Below, piece by piece: positions 36,482-49,102 of a stretch of 64,000 bases of DNA (the first letter of the stretch is position 1; every line of letters begins with the position of its first letter). The position numbers were made by a program, and so were the translations under genes. Source of the DNA: Hydrogenophilus sp. (GTDB lineage Bacteria > Pseudomonadota > Gammaproteobacteria > Burkholderiales > Thiobacillaceae); assembly GCA_020725265.1 (NCBI GenBank), contig DYFK01000012.1, forward strand, positions 37,771 to 101,770. The letters are read 5' to 3'. The notes beneath the pieces are model-generated. The model did no database searches, was not told where the DNA came from, and worked only from the letters and a program-made list of their open reading frames with translations.

Positions 36482-38308
36482 TCACTCCACTGTGACCGAT
36501 TTGGCCAGGTTTCTCGGTTGATCGACATCCGTGCCCTTGAGCACGGCGACATGATAGGCCAGCAACTGCAAGGGCACGCTGTAGACGATGGCCGCCGTGC
36601 CCGGATGGATGTCGGCCAGGGTCAGGTTCTGGTAGCGGTCCAGTTCGATGCGCACGCTGTGGTCGGAGAACAGGAACAGTTCGCCGCCACGCGCCCGCAC
36701 TTCCTGGAGGTTGGACAGCACCTTGTCGAGCAGTGGATCGTCGGGCAGCGCGCAGATCACCGGCATGTCGGCGTCTACCAACGCCAACGGACCGTGCTTG
36801 AGCTCGCCGGCCGGGTAGGCCTCGGCGTGGATGTAGGAAATTTCCTTGAGCTTGAGGGCGCCTTCCAGCGCGATCGGATAGAACGCGCCGCGGCCTAGGA
36901 AAAGCGCGTGCTGCTTGTCGGCGAAGGCGTCGGCCATGGTCCGGATGGCGTCGGACAGCTCCAGCACCACCTCGACCTGGCGCGGCAGCGCGTGCAGTTC
37001 GTCGACCAGCCGTTTTTCGTCGGCCGCGCTCAGGCCGTTGCGCTTGGCCAGGGCCAGGGTGACCAGGCGCAGCGCGGTGAGCTGGGTGGTGAAGGCCTTG
37101 GTCGAGGCGACGCCGATTTCCGGGCCGGCGCGCGTCATCAGGGCAACGTCCGATTCCCGCGTCAACGACGATTCCGGCACGTTGCAGATGGTCAGCGAGC
37201 CGACGTAGCCGGCCTTCTTGGCGAAGCGCAACGCGGCCAGGGTGTCGGCGGTCTCGCCGGACTGGGAAATCGACAGGAACAGCGTGTCCGGCGGCACCAC
37301 CACCTTGCGATAGCGGTACTCGCTGGCGACTTCGACACTGCATGGAATGCCGATTTCCTCCAGCCAGTAACGGGCGACCAGGCCGGCATGGTAGCTGGTG
37401 CCGCAGGCAACGATATGGACGCCGCGCGCGCGCGCGAACAATTCGCGGGCCTCGAATCCGAAGCTCTCCTCCAGCAACCTGCCCTTGTGGATGCGGCCTT
37501 CCAGCGTCTCGGCGATCACCGCCGGCTGCTCGAAGATTTCCTTGAGCATGTAGTGTTTGTACGGGCCCTTGTCGGCGGTGGAAGCGGACAGGCTGGACAG
37601 CCGTTCGGCGCGCTCGACCGGATTGCCGTCGACGTCGAACACGCGAACGCCGTCGCGGCGGATCTCGGCGATGTCGCCCTCCTCCAGGAACACGAAGCGC
37701 TGCGTCACCGGCAGCAGCGCGAACACGTCGGAGGCAATGAAGTTCTCGCCGACGCCGAGGCCAATCACCAGCGGACTGCCGGCGCGCGCGACGATCAGAC
37801 GATCGGGTTCGTTCGGGCTGGCCACCGCCAGGCCGTAGGCGCCGACCAACCTTTTGATCGCGCGCTGGGCCGCGCGCAGCAGATCGGGATCTTCATCGAG
37901 CAGATGGGCGAGCAGGTGGGCGATCACCTCGGTGTCGGTCTCGGAGGTAAAGAAAAATCCCTGGGCCTTGAGTTCCTCGCGCAGTTCGGCGTGGTTTTCG
38001 ATGATGCCGTTGTGCACCACCGCGACCTTCTCGCCGCTCATGTGCGGATGCGCGTTGCGCTCCGCCGGCATGCCATGCGTCGCCCAACGGGTGTGGGCGA
38101 TGCCGAGATTACCCTCGACCGGATTGGCCGCGAGCAGCTCTCGCAGGGTGGCGACCTTGCCGAGCGCGCGGATGCGGCCGAGGTGACCGTCGGCCTGACG
38201 CACCGCCAGACCGGCGGAGTCGTAGCCGCGATACTCCAGGCGTTGCAGGCCTTCCAGCAGGATGGGTACGACATTGCGTTGCGCGATGGCGCCGACGATG
38301 CCACACAT
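36482..38308 (-). CDS. glmS: Glucosamine-fructose-6-phosphate aminotransferase (isomerising)
   Basis: A 608-residue enzyme that makes glucosamine-6-phosphate for cell-wall and lipopolysaccharide synthesis. The N-terminal glutaminase has the nucleophile Cys2 in MCGIVGAIAQ, with HTRWATHG and HNGIIENHAELRE. Two SIS sugar-isomerase domains follow, with VACGTSYHAGLVARYWLE and SISQSGETADTLAALR. The C-terminal DQPRNLAKSVTVE is typical. It follows glmU by 9 bases. No glmS ribozyme or riboswitch is recognisable upstream. Confidence 0.97.
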   Translation of the reverse strand: MCGIVGAIAQRNVVPILLEGLQRLEYRGYDSAGLAVRQADGHLGRIRALGKVATLRELLAANPVEGNLGIAHTRWATHGMPAERNAHPHMSGEKVAVVHNGIIENHAELREELKAQGFFFTSETDTEVIAHLLAHLLDEDPDLLRAAQRAIKRLVGAYGLAVASPNEPDRLIVARAGSPLVIGLGVGENFIASDVFALLPVTQRFVFLEEGDIAEIRRDGVRVFDVDGNPVERAERLSSLSASTADKGPYKHYMLKEIFEQPAVIAETLEGRIHKGRLLEESFGFEARELFARARGVHIVACGTSYHAGLVARYWLEEIGIPCSVEVASEYRYRKVVVPPDTLFLSISQSGETADTLAALRFAKKAGYVGSLTICNVPESSLTRESDVALMTRAGPEIGVASTKAFTTQLTALRLVTLALAKRNGLSAADEKRLVDELHALPRQVEVVLELSDAIRTMADAFADKQHALFLGRGAFYPIALEGALKLKEISYIHAEAYPAGELKHGPLALVDADMPVICALPDDPLLDKVLSNLQEVRARGGELFLFSDHSVRIELDRYQNLTLADIHPGTAAIVYSVPLQLLAYHVAVLKGTDVDQPRNLAKSVTVE

Positions 38309-38317
38309 GATTGCTCC

Positions 38318-39688
38318 CTATTGCTTCTTGGTCGGCCGCGCCCAGCCGGGCACGGTCAGCTGTTTGGCGCGCGACAACGTCAGTTGCCCGGCCGGCGCGT
38401 CCCTGGTCAGGGTGGTGCCGGCGCCCAGGGTGGCGCCTCGGCCCACGGTCACCGGCGCCACCAGTTGCGTGTCCGAGCCGATGAAGACCTCGTCCTCGAT
38501 CACCGTGCGGTGCTTGTTGGCGCCGTCGTAATTGCAGGTGATGGTACCGGCGCCGATGTTGACCTTGCGGCCGACCTCGGCATCGCCAACATAGGACAGG
38601 TGGTTGATCTTGGAATTGAAGCCGACCCGCGCGTTCTTCAACTCCACGAAATTGCCGATATGCACTTGCTCGGCCAGTTCGGTGCCCGGCCGCAGGCGGG
38701 CGTACGGGCCGACGATGGCGCCGGCGCCGACGCGCGCGCCATCGACATGGCAGAACGGCTTCAGCTCGGCGCCGGCGTCGATCTCGGCGTTCCGGATCAC
38801 GCAGTTGGCGCCGACGCGGACGCCATCGCCGAGCACCACGTCGCCCTCGAACACGCAGTTGACGTCGATCAGCACGTCGCGGCCACAGCGCAGGCCGCCA
38901 CGCACGTCAACGCGAGCCGGGTCGATCAGGGTGACGCCCTCGGCCATCAAACGCTCGGCCTGGTTGCGCTGATGCAGGCGCTCCAGCTCGGCAAGCTGGG
39001 CGCGGCTGTTGACGCCAAGCACTTCCCAGGCCGCGCCGGGATGGCAGGGAATCACGCGCTGGCCTTCGGCGCTGGCCATGCCGATCACGTCGGTCAGGTA
39101 GTACTCGCCCTGGGCGTTGTCGTTGGTCAGACGCGACAGCCAGCCCGCCAGCCGACCGGCGGGCAGGCACAGGATGCCGGTGTTGACCTCGTCGATGGCG
39201 AGTTCCTCGGCACTGGCGTCCTTGTGCTCGACGATGCGGTCGACCCGGCCGGCGGCGTCGCGCACGATACGGCCGTAGCCGGCCGGATTGGGCAGGCGCA
39301 CGGTCAGCAACGCGACCGCGCCCTCGCGCGCGATCATGACCATTTCCTGGAGGGTTTCCAGCCGGGTCAGCGGCACGTCGCCATACAGGATCAGGCAAAG
39401 CGCATCGGGATTCAGGTACGGCAAAGCCTGCTGGACCGCGTGCCCGGTACCGAGTTGCGGCTCCTGGAGCGCCCAGGCCAGATCATCGCGGCCGATCGCG
39501 TTGGGCAGGATGTCGCCGCCATGGCCGTATACCACGCAGATCTTCTCCGGAGCCAGGGCGTCGGCGGCGGCCAGCACATGCGCAAGCAGCGGCTGGCCGG
39601 CGAGCGGATGCAGCACCTTGGGCAGATCGGATTTCATCCGCGTACCCTTGCCGGCGGCAAGGATGACGACATTCAGGGGAGTGGTCAT
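38318..39688 (-). CDS. glmU: Bifunctional GlmU (UDP-N-acetylglucosamine pyrophosphorylase/acetyltransferase)
   Basis: A 456-residue bifunctional enzyme that makes UDP-GlcNAc. The N-terminal uridyltransferase has [28 protein letters not shown] and NTGILCL. The C-terminal half is a left-handed beta-helix of hexapeptide repeats with the acetyltransferase residues in [21 protein letters not shown] and [13 protein letters not shown]. Length equals the E. coli enzyme (456). It lies behind the ATP synthase operon as in many proteobacteria, but a strong terminator separates it from atpC. Confidence 0.97.
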   Translation of the reverse strand: MTTPLNVVILAAGKGTRMKSDLPKVLHPLAGQPLLAHVLAAADALAPEKICVVYGHGGDILPNAIGRDDLAWALQEPQLGTGHAVQQALPYLNPDALCLILYGDVPLTRLETLQEMVMIAREGAVALLTVRLPNPAGYGRIVRDAAGRVDRIVEHKDASAEELAIDEVNTGILCLPAGRLAGWLSRLTNDNAQGEYYLTDVIGMASAEGQRVIPCHPGAAWEVLGVNSRAQLAELERLHQRNQAERLMAEGVTLIDPARVDVRGGLRCGRDVLIDVNCVFEGDVVLGDGVRVGANCVIRNAEIDAGAELKPFCHVDGARVGAGAIVGPYARLRPGTELAEQVHIGNFVELKNARVGFNSKINHLSYVGDAEVGRKVNIGAGTITCNYDGANKHRTVIEDEVFIGSDTQLVAPVTVGRGATLGAGTTLTRDAPAGQLTLSRAKQLTVPGWARPTKKQ

Positions 39689-39771
39689 GGCTGGCGCGAT
39701 CAGGGGCTACGCGAAACTGCCGAAGTATAAACAGCGGCCACCCGCTTGCGCGCTCCGCCAACGGGCGCGGC

Positions 39772-39801
39772 AAAGAAAAATGGCGGCCGAAGCCGCCATT
39801 T
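39772..39801 (-). terminator. Rho-independent terminator of the ATP synthase operon
   Basis: On the minus strand a perfect 10-bp stem (AAATGGCGGC with GCCGCCATTT, 39801-39778) closes on a TTCG tetraloop and runs into TTTTTCTTT. It starts 17 bases after the atpC stop and is one of the strongest terminators in the window. Confidence 0.93.
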
Positions 39802-39818
39802 CCGGTACCCGCGAGCCG

Positions 39819-40244
39819 TCAGTGCTTGATCTTGCGCAGCTTCTGGATCGCCGCCAGTTGCGCGACGGCTTCCGCCAGTTCGGCCTGGGCGCGGGCGTAG
39901 TCCATCGCCGAGGAACGGTCGCGCATGGCCTCCTCGGCCGCGCGCTTGGCTTCGAGCACGCGAGCTTCATCCAGATCCGCGCCACGCATGGCGGTGTCGG
40001 ACAGGATGGTGATCACGCCGGGCTGCACTTCCAGAATGCCGCCGGAGACGTAGATCAGATCTTCCTCTTCGCGATCCGGCGCCTTGATCCGCACCGATCC
40101 CGGCTTGAGGCGGGTAAGCAGCGGCGTATGGCGTGGGTAGATGCCGACTTCGCCCATTTCGGCCGGGGCCACGATGAACTCGGCGAGGCCCGAGTAGATC
40201 GAGGCTTCCGCGCTGACGATGTCGATGTGGAGAGTCATTGCCAT
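39819..40244 (-). CDS. atpC: F1Fo ATP synthase epsilon subunit
   Basis: A 141-residue epsilon subunit of the F1 central stalk. It begins [44 protein letters not shown], the N-terminal beta-sandwich, and ends in the two-helix C-terminal domain ([33 protein letters not shown] region) that regulates ATP hydrolysis. It is the last gene of the operon, 62 bases after atpD. Confidence 0.96.
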   Translation of the reverse strand: MAMTLHIDIVSAEASIYSGLAEFIVAPAEMGEVGIYPRHTPLLTRLKPGSVRIKAPDREEEDLIYVSGGILEVQPGVITILSDTAMRGADLDEARVLEAKRAAEEAMRDRSSAMDYARAQAELAEAVAQLAAIQKLRKIKH

Positions 40245-40306
40245 GATGGTGTCCCGGTCGGGAGTCGGGCACCGTGCCTGAGCAGGCGCGGTGCCCGACT
40301 CGTTGC

Positions 40307-41716
<1,410 letters not shown>

Positions 41717-42583
41717 TTAAACGGCGGCGGCGCCGGCGACGATTTCGGACAGTTCCTGCGTGATCGCGGCCTGTCGGGTCTTGTTGTAGACCAGCTTGAG
41801 TTCGTCGATGACGCTCTTGGCGTTGTCCGATGCGGCCTTCATGGCGACCATCCGCGCCGACTGTTCGCAGGCGAGGTTTTCGGCCACGGCCTGATAGATC
41901 AGCGCCTCGATGTAGCGGACCATCAGGCTGTCGACCACGCTCTTCGCCTCGGGCTCGTAGATGTAGTCCCAGTGATGCCCGGCCTTCTCCACCGCCTCCT
42001 CGGCGTTGAGCGGCAGCAGCTTGCGCAGCGCGGGCTCCTGTTTCATGGTCGAGATGAAACGGCTGTAGATCAGGTGCAGTTCGTCGATGCGGCCTTCCTT
42101 GTAGGCATCGAGCATGACCTGGACCGGACCGATCAGACGTTCCATGTGCGGCGCGTCACCAAGGCCGGTGATCTGGGAAGCAATGTTGGCGCCCAGGCGC
42201 TGGATGAAGCCCAGGCCCTTGTTGCCGACCACGCAGACGTCGACTTCAATCTTGGCGTCGCCCCACGCTTTCATCTGGTTCAAGGCCAGGCGCAGGGCGT
42301 TGGTGTTGAGACCGCCGCACAGGCCCTTGTCGGTGGTGACCAGGATCAGGCCGACCCGGCGCGTGGTTTCACGTGAAACCACGAACGGATGGCGGTACTC
42401 CGGATGCGCCTGGCTGAAGTGGGCGGCGACCCGGCCGATCTTCTCGGCGTAGGGACGCGCCTGACGCATGCGGTCCTGCGCCTTGCGCATCTTGGCGGCG
42501 GCGACCATCTCCATGGCGCGCGTGATCTTGCGCGTGTTCTCCACGCTCTTGATCTTCGTGCGTATCTCTTTACCGGCGGCCAT
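41717..42583 (-). CDS. atpG: F1Fo ATP synthase gamma subunit
   Basis: A 288-residue rotor subunit with the N-terminal coiled-coil helix [33 protein letters not shown], the conserved [13 protein letters not shown] core and the C-terminal helix [23 protein letters not shown]. The variable stretch VVSRETTRR, near residue 69-77, is encoded by DNA containing a perfect parS palindrome. The length is standard, so the site replaces ordinary codons and is not an insertion. It lies between atpA and atpD. Confidence 0.98.
   Translation of the reverse strand: MAAGKEIRTKIKSVENTRKITRAMEMVAAAKMRKAQDRMRQARPYAEKIGRVAAHFSQAHPEYRHPFVVSRETTRRVGLILVTTDKGLCGGLNTNALRLALNQMKAWGDAKIEVDVCVVGNKGLGFIQRLGANIASQITGLGDAPHMERLIGPVQVMLDAYKEGRIDELHLIYSRFISTMKQEPALRKLLPLNAEEAVEKAGHHWDYIYEPEAKSVVDSLMVRYIEALIYQAVAENLACEQSARMVAMKAASDNAKSVIDELKLVYNKTRQAAITQELSEIVAGAAAV
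42365..42380. promoter_or_regulatory. parS site inside atpG
   Basis: GGTTTCACGTGAAACC matches the ParB target (consensus TGTTTCACGTGAAACA) at 14 of 16 bases and is a perfect palindrome that extends to 22 bases (42362-42383). It lies in the atpG coding sequence, about 4.5 kb from parB. ParB would bind here to nucleate the segregation complex. Confidence 0.85.
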
Positions 42584-42608
42584 GCTCTCTCTCGTCCGTC
42601 TGGGTTGG

Positions 42609-44150
42609 TCAGTAAGCCGCGCTGGCCTTGAAGTCGTCGATGGCGGCCGCGAGTTGCTTCTCGGTGTCCGCGTCGAGGTCGCCGGTGCTCTGGATCTTGT
42701 CCATGATGGCGGCGTACTTGCCCTTCATGAACGATTGCAGGGCCGCCTCGAAAGCCAGCGCGCGCTTGACCTCGACATCGTCCATGTAACCGCGGTTGAC
42801 GGCGAACAGGGTCACCGCCATCTCGGCGACGTTCATCGGCGAGTACTGGAACTGCTTCATCAGTTCGGTGACCATCTTGCCGCGCTCGAGCTGCTTGCGG
42901 GTGGCCTCGTCCAGGTCGGAAGCGAACTGCGCGAAGGCGGCCAGTTCGCGGAACTGTGCCAGCGCCAGACGGATACCACCACCGAGTTTCTTGATGACCT
43001 TGGTCTGGGCGGCGCCACCGACGCGGGATACCGACAGACCGGCGTTGATGGCTGGGCGGATACCGGCGTTGAACAGATCCGATTCCAGAAAGATCTGGCC
43101 GTCGGTGATGGAGATCACGTTGGTCGGCACGAACGCGGAAACGTCGCCTGCCTGGGTCTCGATGATCGGCAGGGCGGTAAGCGAACCGGTCTGGCCCTTG
43201 ACCGCGCCATTGGTGTTCTTCTCGACGAAATCGGCGTTGACGCGGGCGGAACGCTCGAGCAGGCGGGAGTGCAGATAGAACACGTCGCCCGGATAGGCTT
43301 CGCGCCCCGGCGGGCGGCGCAGCAACAGGGAAATCTGGCGATAGGCCCAGGCCTGCTTGGTCAGATCGTCATAGACGATCAGGGCATCGCGTCCGCTGTC
43401 CCGGAAAAACTCGCCCATCGTACAGCCGGCGTAGGGCGCGATGAACTGCATGGCGGCCGGATCGGACGAAGTCGCGGCGACGACGATGGTGTGCTCCATG
43501 GCGCCATGCTCTTCCAGCTTGCGCACGACGTTGGCGATCGACGACGCCTTCTGGCCGACGGCGACGTACACGCAAAGGACGCCGGTGCCCTTCTGGTTGA
43601 TGATGGCATCGACGGCGACGGCGGTCTTGCCGGTCTGGCGGTCGCCGATGATCAGTTCGCGCTGACCGCGACCGATCGGCACCATGGCATCGATCGACTT
43701 GAGACCGGTCTGCATCGGCTGAGCGACCGACTGGCGGGCGATGACGCCGGGGGCGATCTTCTCGATCGGCGCGCTGTTCTGACAATTCACCGGCCCCTTG
43801 CCATCGATCGGCTGGCCGAGCGCGTTGACCACGCGGCCGAGCAGGGCCTCGCCAACCGGCACTTCCAGGATGCGGCCCGTGCACTTGACGGTGTCGCCCT
43901 CGGAAATGTGCTCGTACTCGCCCAGCACCACGGCGCCGACCGAGTCGCGCTCGAGGTTCAGCGCCATGCCGAAGACGTTGCCGGGAAACTCCAGCATTTC
44001 GCCCTGCATGACGTCGGCCAGGCCATGCACGCGCACGATGCCGTCGGTGACGGAAACCACCGTACCTTGGGTGCGCAGTTCTGAACCGGCTTCCAGGTTC
44101 TGGATGCGGCTCTTGATCAGCTCGCTGATTTCGGAAGGATTGAGTTGCAT
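42609..44150 (-). CDS. atpA: F1Fo ATP synthase alpha subunit
   Basis: A 513-residue non-catalytic nucleotide-binding subunit. It begins [20 protein letters not shown] and has Walker [16 protein letters not shown], the signature [24 protein letters not shown] and the Arg-finger region [32 protein letters not shown]. Full length as in E. coli (513). It follows atpH by 20 bases. Confidence 0.98.
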   Translation of the reverse strand: MQLNPSEISELIKSRIQNLEAGSELRTQGTVVSVTDGIVRVHGLADVMQGEMLEFPGNVFGMALNLERDSVGAVVLGEYEHISEGDTVKCTGRILEVPVGEALLGRVVNALGQPIDGKGPVNCQNSAPIEKIAPGVIARQSVAQPMQTGLKSIDAMVPIGRGQRELIIGDRQTGKTAVAVDAIINQKGTGVLCVYVAVGQKASSIANVVRKLEEHGAMEHTIVVAATSSDPAAMQFIAPYAGCTMGEFFRDSGRDALIVYDDLTKQAWAYRQISLLLRRPPGREAYPGDVFYLHSRLLERSARVNADFVEKNTNGAVKGQTGSLTALPIIETQAGDVSAFVPTNVISITDGQIFLESDLFNAGIRPAINAGLSVSRVGGAAQTKVIKKLGGGIRLALAQFRELAAFAQFASDLDEATRKQLERGKMVTELMKQFQYSPMNVAEMAVTLFAVNRGYMDDVEVKRALAFEAALQSFMKGKYAAIMDKIQSTGDLDADTEKQLAAAIDDFKASAAY

Positions 44151-44170
44151 GAGAACTCCAGATTTCTTGA

Positions 44171-44704
44171 TTAAGCTTTCAGGGTGACGGCCAGGTTTTC
44201 CAACCCACCGCGCACCGAGGCATCCATGACTTCGTCGCCGACCTGGATGACGACGCCGCCGATCAGGTCGCCGTCGACCGATTGGCTGGCGGTGATCCTG
44301 CGCCCGAACTTGGCTTCCAGTCTTGCCACCAGGCCGGCCATCTGCATGTCGTCGAGCGGGTAGGCGCTGGTGACGTGCGCGCTGAGCTCGCCTTCCTGCG
44401 CCGCCTTGAGCGCCTCGAACTGGGTCACGATCTCGTCCATCAGGCCCAGACGCTTGTTCTCGGCCAGCAGGCGGACCAGATTCTCGCCCTCGTCTCCCAG
44501 CCTGCCCGCGCAGACGGCGAGCATGAGTTCGGCGACGCGGCTCGCCGGCACGGCCGGGTTGCCGGCCAGATCCTGGATCTGGCCATCGCCGGCGACCAGC
44601 GCCAGCAGAGCCAGGCGCTCGGACCAGACGCCCCAGGCATTGGCGCCGGCCGCCAGTTTGGCGACCGCTTCCGCGTACGGACGGGCTAGGGTTGCGCGTT
44701 CCAT
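44171..44704 (-). CDS. atpH: F1Fo ATP synthase delta subunit
   Basis: A 177-residue subunit that joins F1 to the peripheral stalk. It begins [17 protein letters not shown] and carries the family signature near the C-terminus, [33 protein letters not shown]. It is 29 bases after atpF. Confidence 0.96.
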   Translation of the reverse strand: MERATLARPYAEAVAKLAAGANAWGVWSERLALLALVAGDGQIQDLAGNPAVPASRVAELMLAVCAGRLGDEGENLVRLLAENKRLGLMDEIVTQFEALKAAQEGELSAHVTSAYPLDDMQMAGLVARLEAKFGRRITASQSVDGDLIGGVVIQVGDEVMDASVRGGLENLAVTLKA

Positions 44705-44733
44705 GTCAGTTTCGTTCCGTCGGATTCGTCAAT

Positions 44734-45204
44734 TCACAGTTCGGCCTTGATCGCCTCGAGCAGGTCGGCATGCGCCTTGGCATCGACTTCCCGGCGCAAC
44801 ACCTTGCCGGCGCCGGCGACCACCAGGGTGGCGACCTCGGCGCGCAGGGCCTCGCGGGCTCGGTGCGATTCCTGTTCGATCTCGGCGCGGGCGGCCGTAA
44901 TCATGCGGTCGCCCTCGTCCTTGGCGGCGTTCTTGGCCTCGTCAACGATCTGGGCCGCGCGCTTTTCCGCCTGGGCGATGATGTCGGAGGCCTTCAGCTT
45001 GGCGTCGTGCAGCGTTTCGCTGGCGCGTCGCGCGGCCAGTTCCAGCTCGTGCTTGCCGCGATCCGCGGCCGCCAGCCCGTCGGCGATCTGCTTCTTGCGC
45101 GCCTCCAGGGCATTGACGATCGGCGGCCACACGAACTTCATGCAGAACCACACGAAGATCGCGAAAGTGATGGACTGCCCGATCAGGGTCATATTGATGT
45201 TCAT
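44734..45204 (-). CDS. atpF: F1Fo ATP synthase subunit b
   Basis: A 156-residue stator protein. One N-terminal membrane helix ([25 protein letters not shown]) is followed by a long charged helix, from about residue 30 to the end, that dimerises as a coiled coil ([19 protein letters not shown] region). Length and sequence are typical of beta- and gammaproteobacterial AtpF. Confidence 0.96.
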   Translation of the reverse strand: MNINMTLIGQSITFAIFVWFCMKFVWPPIVNALEARKKQIADGLAAADRGKHELELAARRASETLHDAKLKASDIIAQAEKRAAQIVDEAKNAAKDEGDRMITAARAEIEQESHRAREALRAEVATLVVAGAGKVLRREVDAKAHADLLEAIKAEL

Positions 45205-45238
45205 GACCGCTCCTCTCGCGGGTTATCGCGCTGGTTGA

Positions 45239-45496
<258 letters not shown>

Positions 45497-45512
45497 TCAA
45501 ATAATCAAGAAA

Positions 45513-46415
<903 letters not shown>

Positions 46416-46435
46416 TCAGGTTCGGCCTTTCGGCC

Positions 46436-46789
46436 TCATTCAGTTTTTCGGAGCGCCAGCGCGAACCCCCACGCCAACAGACCGACGATCAATCCCGATA
46501 ACATGGGTAGCGGCGCCAGGCGCAGCAAACCCAACCCCACCGCCGACAAAACGCCGACAACAAAAAACCGTTCCAGACTGGAACGGTGAAACGATTTCAG
46601 ATGACGCCCACCATCGCAATGGAAATCGCGCCTGCCCAGGCGCCAACGCCAGACCAGCAAGGCCGAGTTGGCCACCGCGATCGCGCCGCCGAAGGCCAGA
46701 GCCAGCGCATCGGCACCATCCCGCCAGAACCAGACCGGCAGCGCCAGCGCCAGAATCAGCATCGCCTGCGCGACTAGGGCGAAAAACAT
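46436..46789 (-). CDS. atpI: ATP synthase accessory protein AtpI
   Basis: A 117-residue membrane protein with four hydrophobic segments (FFALVAQAMLILALALPVWFW; ALALAFGGAIAVANSALLVW; FFVVGVLSAVGLGLLRLA; MLSGLIVGLLAWGFALAL). It is first in the ATP synthase operon, as is usual for AtpI, which helps assemble the c-ring. The sequence is poorly conserved, and the identification rests largely on position and membrane pattern. The start at 46789 lies only a few bases from a strong promoter-like -10 box. Confidence 0.85.
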   Translation of the reverse strand: MFFALVAQAMLILALALPVWFWRDGADALALAFGGAIAVANSALLVWRWRLGRRDFHCDGGRHLKSFHRSSLERFFVVGVLSAVGLGLLRLAPLPMLSGLIVGLLAWGFALALRKTE

Positions 46790-46798
46790 TAGCGCTCG

Positions 46799-46828
46799 AT
46801 AATATATGAATTAGAGGGGCTAATGCAA
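46799..46828 (-). promoter_or_regulatory. Candidate promoter of the ATP synthase operon
   Basis: On the minus strand TTGCAT (46828-46823) and TATTAT (46804-46799) are separated by 18 bases. This is an AT-rich island in GC-rich DNA. Transcription would start near 46792, leaving almost no leader before the atpI ATG at 46789. So either the message is nearly leaderless or atpI starts further downstream. Confidence 0.45.
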
Positions 46829-46847
46829 TCATCAAATGCTTTGATGA
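46829..46847. terminator. 8-bp hairpin between parB and the atp operon
   Basis: TCATCAAA (46829-46836) and TTTGATGA (46840-46847) are perfect inverted repeats with a 3-base spacer. They sit downstream of the parB stop and immediately upstream of the putative atp -35 box. Possible roles are parB terminator or operator of the atp promoter. Confidence 0.45.
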
Positions 46848-46879
46848 AATCCGTCGCCCACCCACTCGCCCGACCGCAT

Positions 46880-47716
46880 CTATTTGATCCGGTTCAACAA
46901 TTCGTCGAGCTGGTCGAGACTGGCGAAATCGATGGTGACCCGGCCGGCGCCCTTGCGATTGGCGACGATGCGTACACTGGCGCCCAGACGACCGGACAGA
47001 TTTTCCTCCAGACGCAACACGTCGCGATCCTTGGTCACCGGCTTTTTCTCCACGGGCTTGAGCAGGCGCGCGACCAGACGTTCGGTTTCTCGCACCGACA
47101 ACCCACGGCTCGCGATTTCGCCAGCGGCCTCGACCTGGCGGGCATTGGACAAGGGCAGCAGCGCGCGGGCATGGCCCATGTCGATTTCACCGTTCATCAG
47201 CCGGGCCTGCACGGGTTTGGCCAGGTTGAGCAGACGCAACAGGTTGGACACCGCGACGCGCGAGCGACCGACCGATTCCGCCGCGCTCTGGTGCGTCATC
47301 GAGAACTCCTGGATCAGACGTTGGATGCCATGCGCCTCCTCGAGCGGATTCAGGTTTTCGCGCTGGATGTTCTCGATCAGCGCCATCTTCAGCGCCGCCT
47401 CGTCGCCAACCTCGCGCACCAGCACCGGCACCTCGGCGAGTCCGGCCAGCCGGCTGGCGCGCCAGCGCCGTTCGCCGGCGATGATTTCGTAATGACCGCC
47501 CGGAATCGCGCGCGCCAGGATCGGCTGCATCAGCCCCTGGGCGCGGATCGATTCCGCCAGTTCCGCCAGCGCGGTGTCATCCATGCGCGTACGCGGCTGA
47601 TACTTGCCCGGTACCAGACTTTCCACCGGCAACGTCAACAGACGCTCGCCGTCACTGGTTTCGCCTTCGCCCAGCAGGGCATCCAGCCCGCGCCCGAGTC
47701 CCTTGAGCCTAGCCAT
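46880..47716 (-). CDS. parB: Chromosome partitioning protein ParB
   Basis: A 278-residue CTPase and DNA-binding protein that spreads from parS sites. It begins with a conserved LKGLGRGLDALLG start and has the nuclease-like domain with YQPRTRMDDTALAELAESIRAQG and the CTP-binding motif GHYEIIAGERRWRASRLAG. Then come the ENIQRENLNPLEEA segment and the helix-turn-helix MTHQSAAESVGRSRVAVSNLLRLL. The C-terminal dimerisation segment ends TIDFASLDQLDELLNRI. It overlaps parA by 8 bases. Confidence 0.97.
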   Translation of the reverse strand: MARLKGLGRGLDALLGEGETSDGERLLTLPVESLVPGKYQPRTRMDDTALAELAESIRAQGLMQPILARAIPGGHYEIIAGERRWRASRLAGLAEVPVLVREVGDEAALKMALIENIQRENLNPLEEAHGIQRLIQEFSMTHQSAAESVGRSRVAVSNLLRLLNLAKPVQARLMNGEIDMGHARALLPLSNARQVEAAGEIASRGLSVRETERLVARLLKPVEKKPVTKDRDVLRLEENLSGRLGASVRIVANRKGAGRVTIDFASLDQLDELLNRIK

Positions 47717-48482
47717 GTGCCTTCCCCTTTTCGATGAGTTCGCGCGCCATGCTCAGATAGGCCTGGGCGCCGCGCGAGGCGCGGTCGTACTGGAGCGCCG
47801 GCAGGCCATGGCTGGGTGCTTCGGCCAGGCGCACGTTGCGCGGCACGACGGTGTCGAACACCTTGGCGCCGAAGTGCGCCTTGAGCTGGTCGGAAACGTT
47901 CTGCGCCAGCGTGTTGCGGTTGTCGAACATGACCCGGACGACACCATCGATGACCAGGCCGGGATTGAGCCGGGCCTTGATCTTTTTGATGGTGTTGACC
48001 AGATCGGCGAGTCCCTCGATGGCGAAGTACTCGCACTGCATCGGAATCATCACCGCGTCGGCGCAAGTGAGCGCGTTGACGGTGAGTAGGTTGAGCGCGG
48101 GCGGACAGTCGATCAGCACCAGATCGTATTCGGCGAGCGCGGGAGCGAGGGCCGCCTTGAGGCGGAATTCGCGATTGCCGGCATCGACCAGTTCGACCTC
48201 GGCGCCCGCCAGATCGCGGTTGGCCGGCAGCAGGTCGAAATCGCCCGCGCCGGCGCGCACGCGCACCGTCGCCAGATCGGCGGCCTGGATCAGCAGATGA
48301 TAGACGGTCCGCTCCAGGCCCTGCTTGTCGACGCCGGCACCGGTGGTGGCGTTGCCCTGCGGGTCCATGTCGATCAGCAGCACGCGCCGGCCGAGGCTGG
48401 CGAGACTGGCGGCCAGGTTGACGGCGGTGGTGGTCTTGCCGACGCCGCCCTTCTGGTTGGTGATCGCGACGATGCGGGCCAT
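47709..48482 (-). CDS. parA: Chromosome partitioning ATPase ParA (Soj)
   Basis: A 257-residue ATPase with deviant Walker A KGGVGKTTTAVNLA, motif A' LIDMDPQGNATTGAGVDK and Walker B LVLIDCPPALNLLTVNAL. It lacks the N-terminal helix-turn-helix found in plasmid ParA, so it is a chromosomal type. It works with ParB to move the origin region. Its start overlaps the rsmG stop by one base, forming the mnmG-rsmG-parA-parB operon. Confidence 0.97.
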   Translation of the reverse strand: MARIVAITNQKGGVGKTTTAVNLAASLASLGRRVLLIDMDPQGNATTGAGVDKQGLERTVYHLLIQAADLATVRVRAGAGDFDLLPANRDLAGAEVELVDAGNREFRLKAALAPALAEYDLVLIDCPPALNLLTVNALTCADAVMIPMQCEYFAIEGLADLVNTIKKIKARLNPGLVIDGVVRVMFDNRNTLAQNVSDQLKAHFGAKVFDTVVPRNVRLAEAPSHGLPALQYDRASRGAQAYLSMARELIEKGKAHG

Positions 48483-49102
48483 CAGAGCGGCTCCATGATG
48501 ATGAGATGACGTTCGGCGTCGAGGCCGGGTACGCGCAGGCGTTCGATGCCCGCTACCCGGGCGCCGGACAGCGCCTCGATCTCGGTGCTCGGCAGGGTGC
48601 CCTTCATGGCCAGCCAGCGGCCATCGCCGGCCAGCAGGTGCCGGGTCAGGCGGACGAATTCGGCAAGCTCGGAAAAGGCCCGCGAGACGATGCGCGCGAA
48701 CGGCCGCGCCGGCCGGTAGTCCTCGACCCGGCCATGGATCGACTCGACGTTGGCGAGTCCCAGCTCGATCGCGGCCTGGCGCATGAAATCACTCTTCTTG
48801 CGGCTGGCGTCGATCACGGTCACCGCCAGCCCGGGCCGGACGATGGCCAGCGGGATGCCGGGCAGGCCGGCGCCGCTGCCGACGTCGAGCAGATTGTCGG
48901 CGTCGACGTGGGGAAGGATGGCCAGGCTGTCGAGCAGGTGATGGGTGAGCATGCGTTCGGGCTCGCGGATGGCGGTCAGGTTGTAGGTCTGGTTCCACTT
49001 GCCAAGCAGGGCCAGATAGTCGAGCAGACGCTTGCGCGTGTCGGCTTCGACCTCGAGGCCGAGGTCGGCGAGACCGCGCCCGAGCGCGTCGGCCAGAGTC
49101 AC
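48482..49102 (-). CDS. rsmG: 16S rRNA (guanine527-N7) methyltransferase RsmG (GidB)
   Basis: A 206-residue SAM-dependent methyltransferase. The GTG start at 49102 overlaps the mnmG stop (GTGA). The SAM-binding motif is [33 protein letters not shown], preceded by [27 protein letters not shown]. Full length for the family. Confidence 0.96.
   Translation of the reverse strand: MTLADALGRGLADLGLEVEADTRKRLLDYLALLGKWNQTYNLTAIREPERMLTHHLLDSLAILPHVDADNLLDVGSGAGLPGIPLAIVRPGLAVTVIDASRKKSDFMRQAAIELGLANVESIHGRVEDYRPARPFARIVSRAFSELAEFVRLTRHLLAGDGRWLAMKGTLPSTEIEALSGARVAGIERLRVPGLDAERHLIIMEPL

Noticed and set aside
36477..37343. N-terminal extension of the orphan ParA by about 289 residues
   Set aside because: The extra part lies antisense-in-phase within glmS on the same strand in another frame and has Arg/Gly-rich shadow composition. 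ATG 36476 begins exactly at the conserved MAVIAVFNQKGG.
36482..38308. glmS ribozyme or riboswitch
   Set aside because: glmS follows glmU by 9 bases, leaving no room for a leader element.
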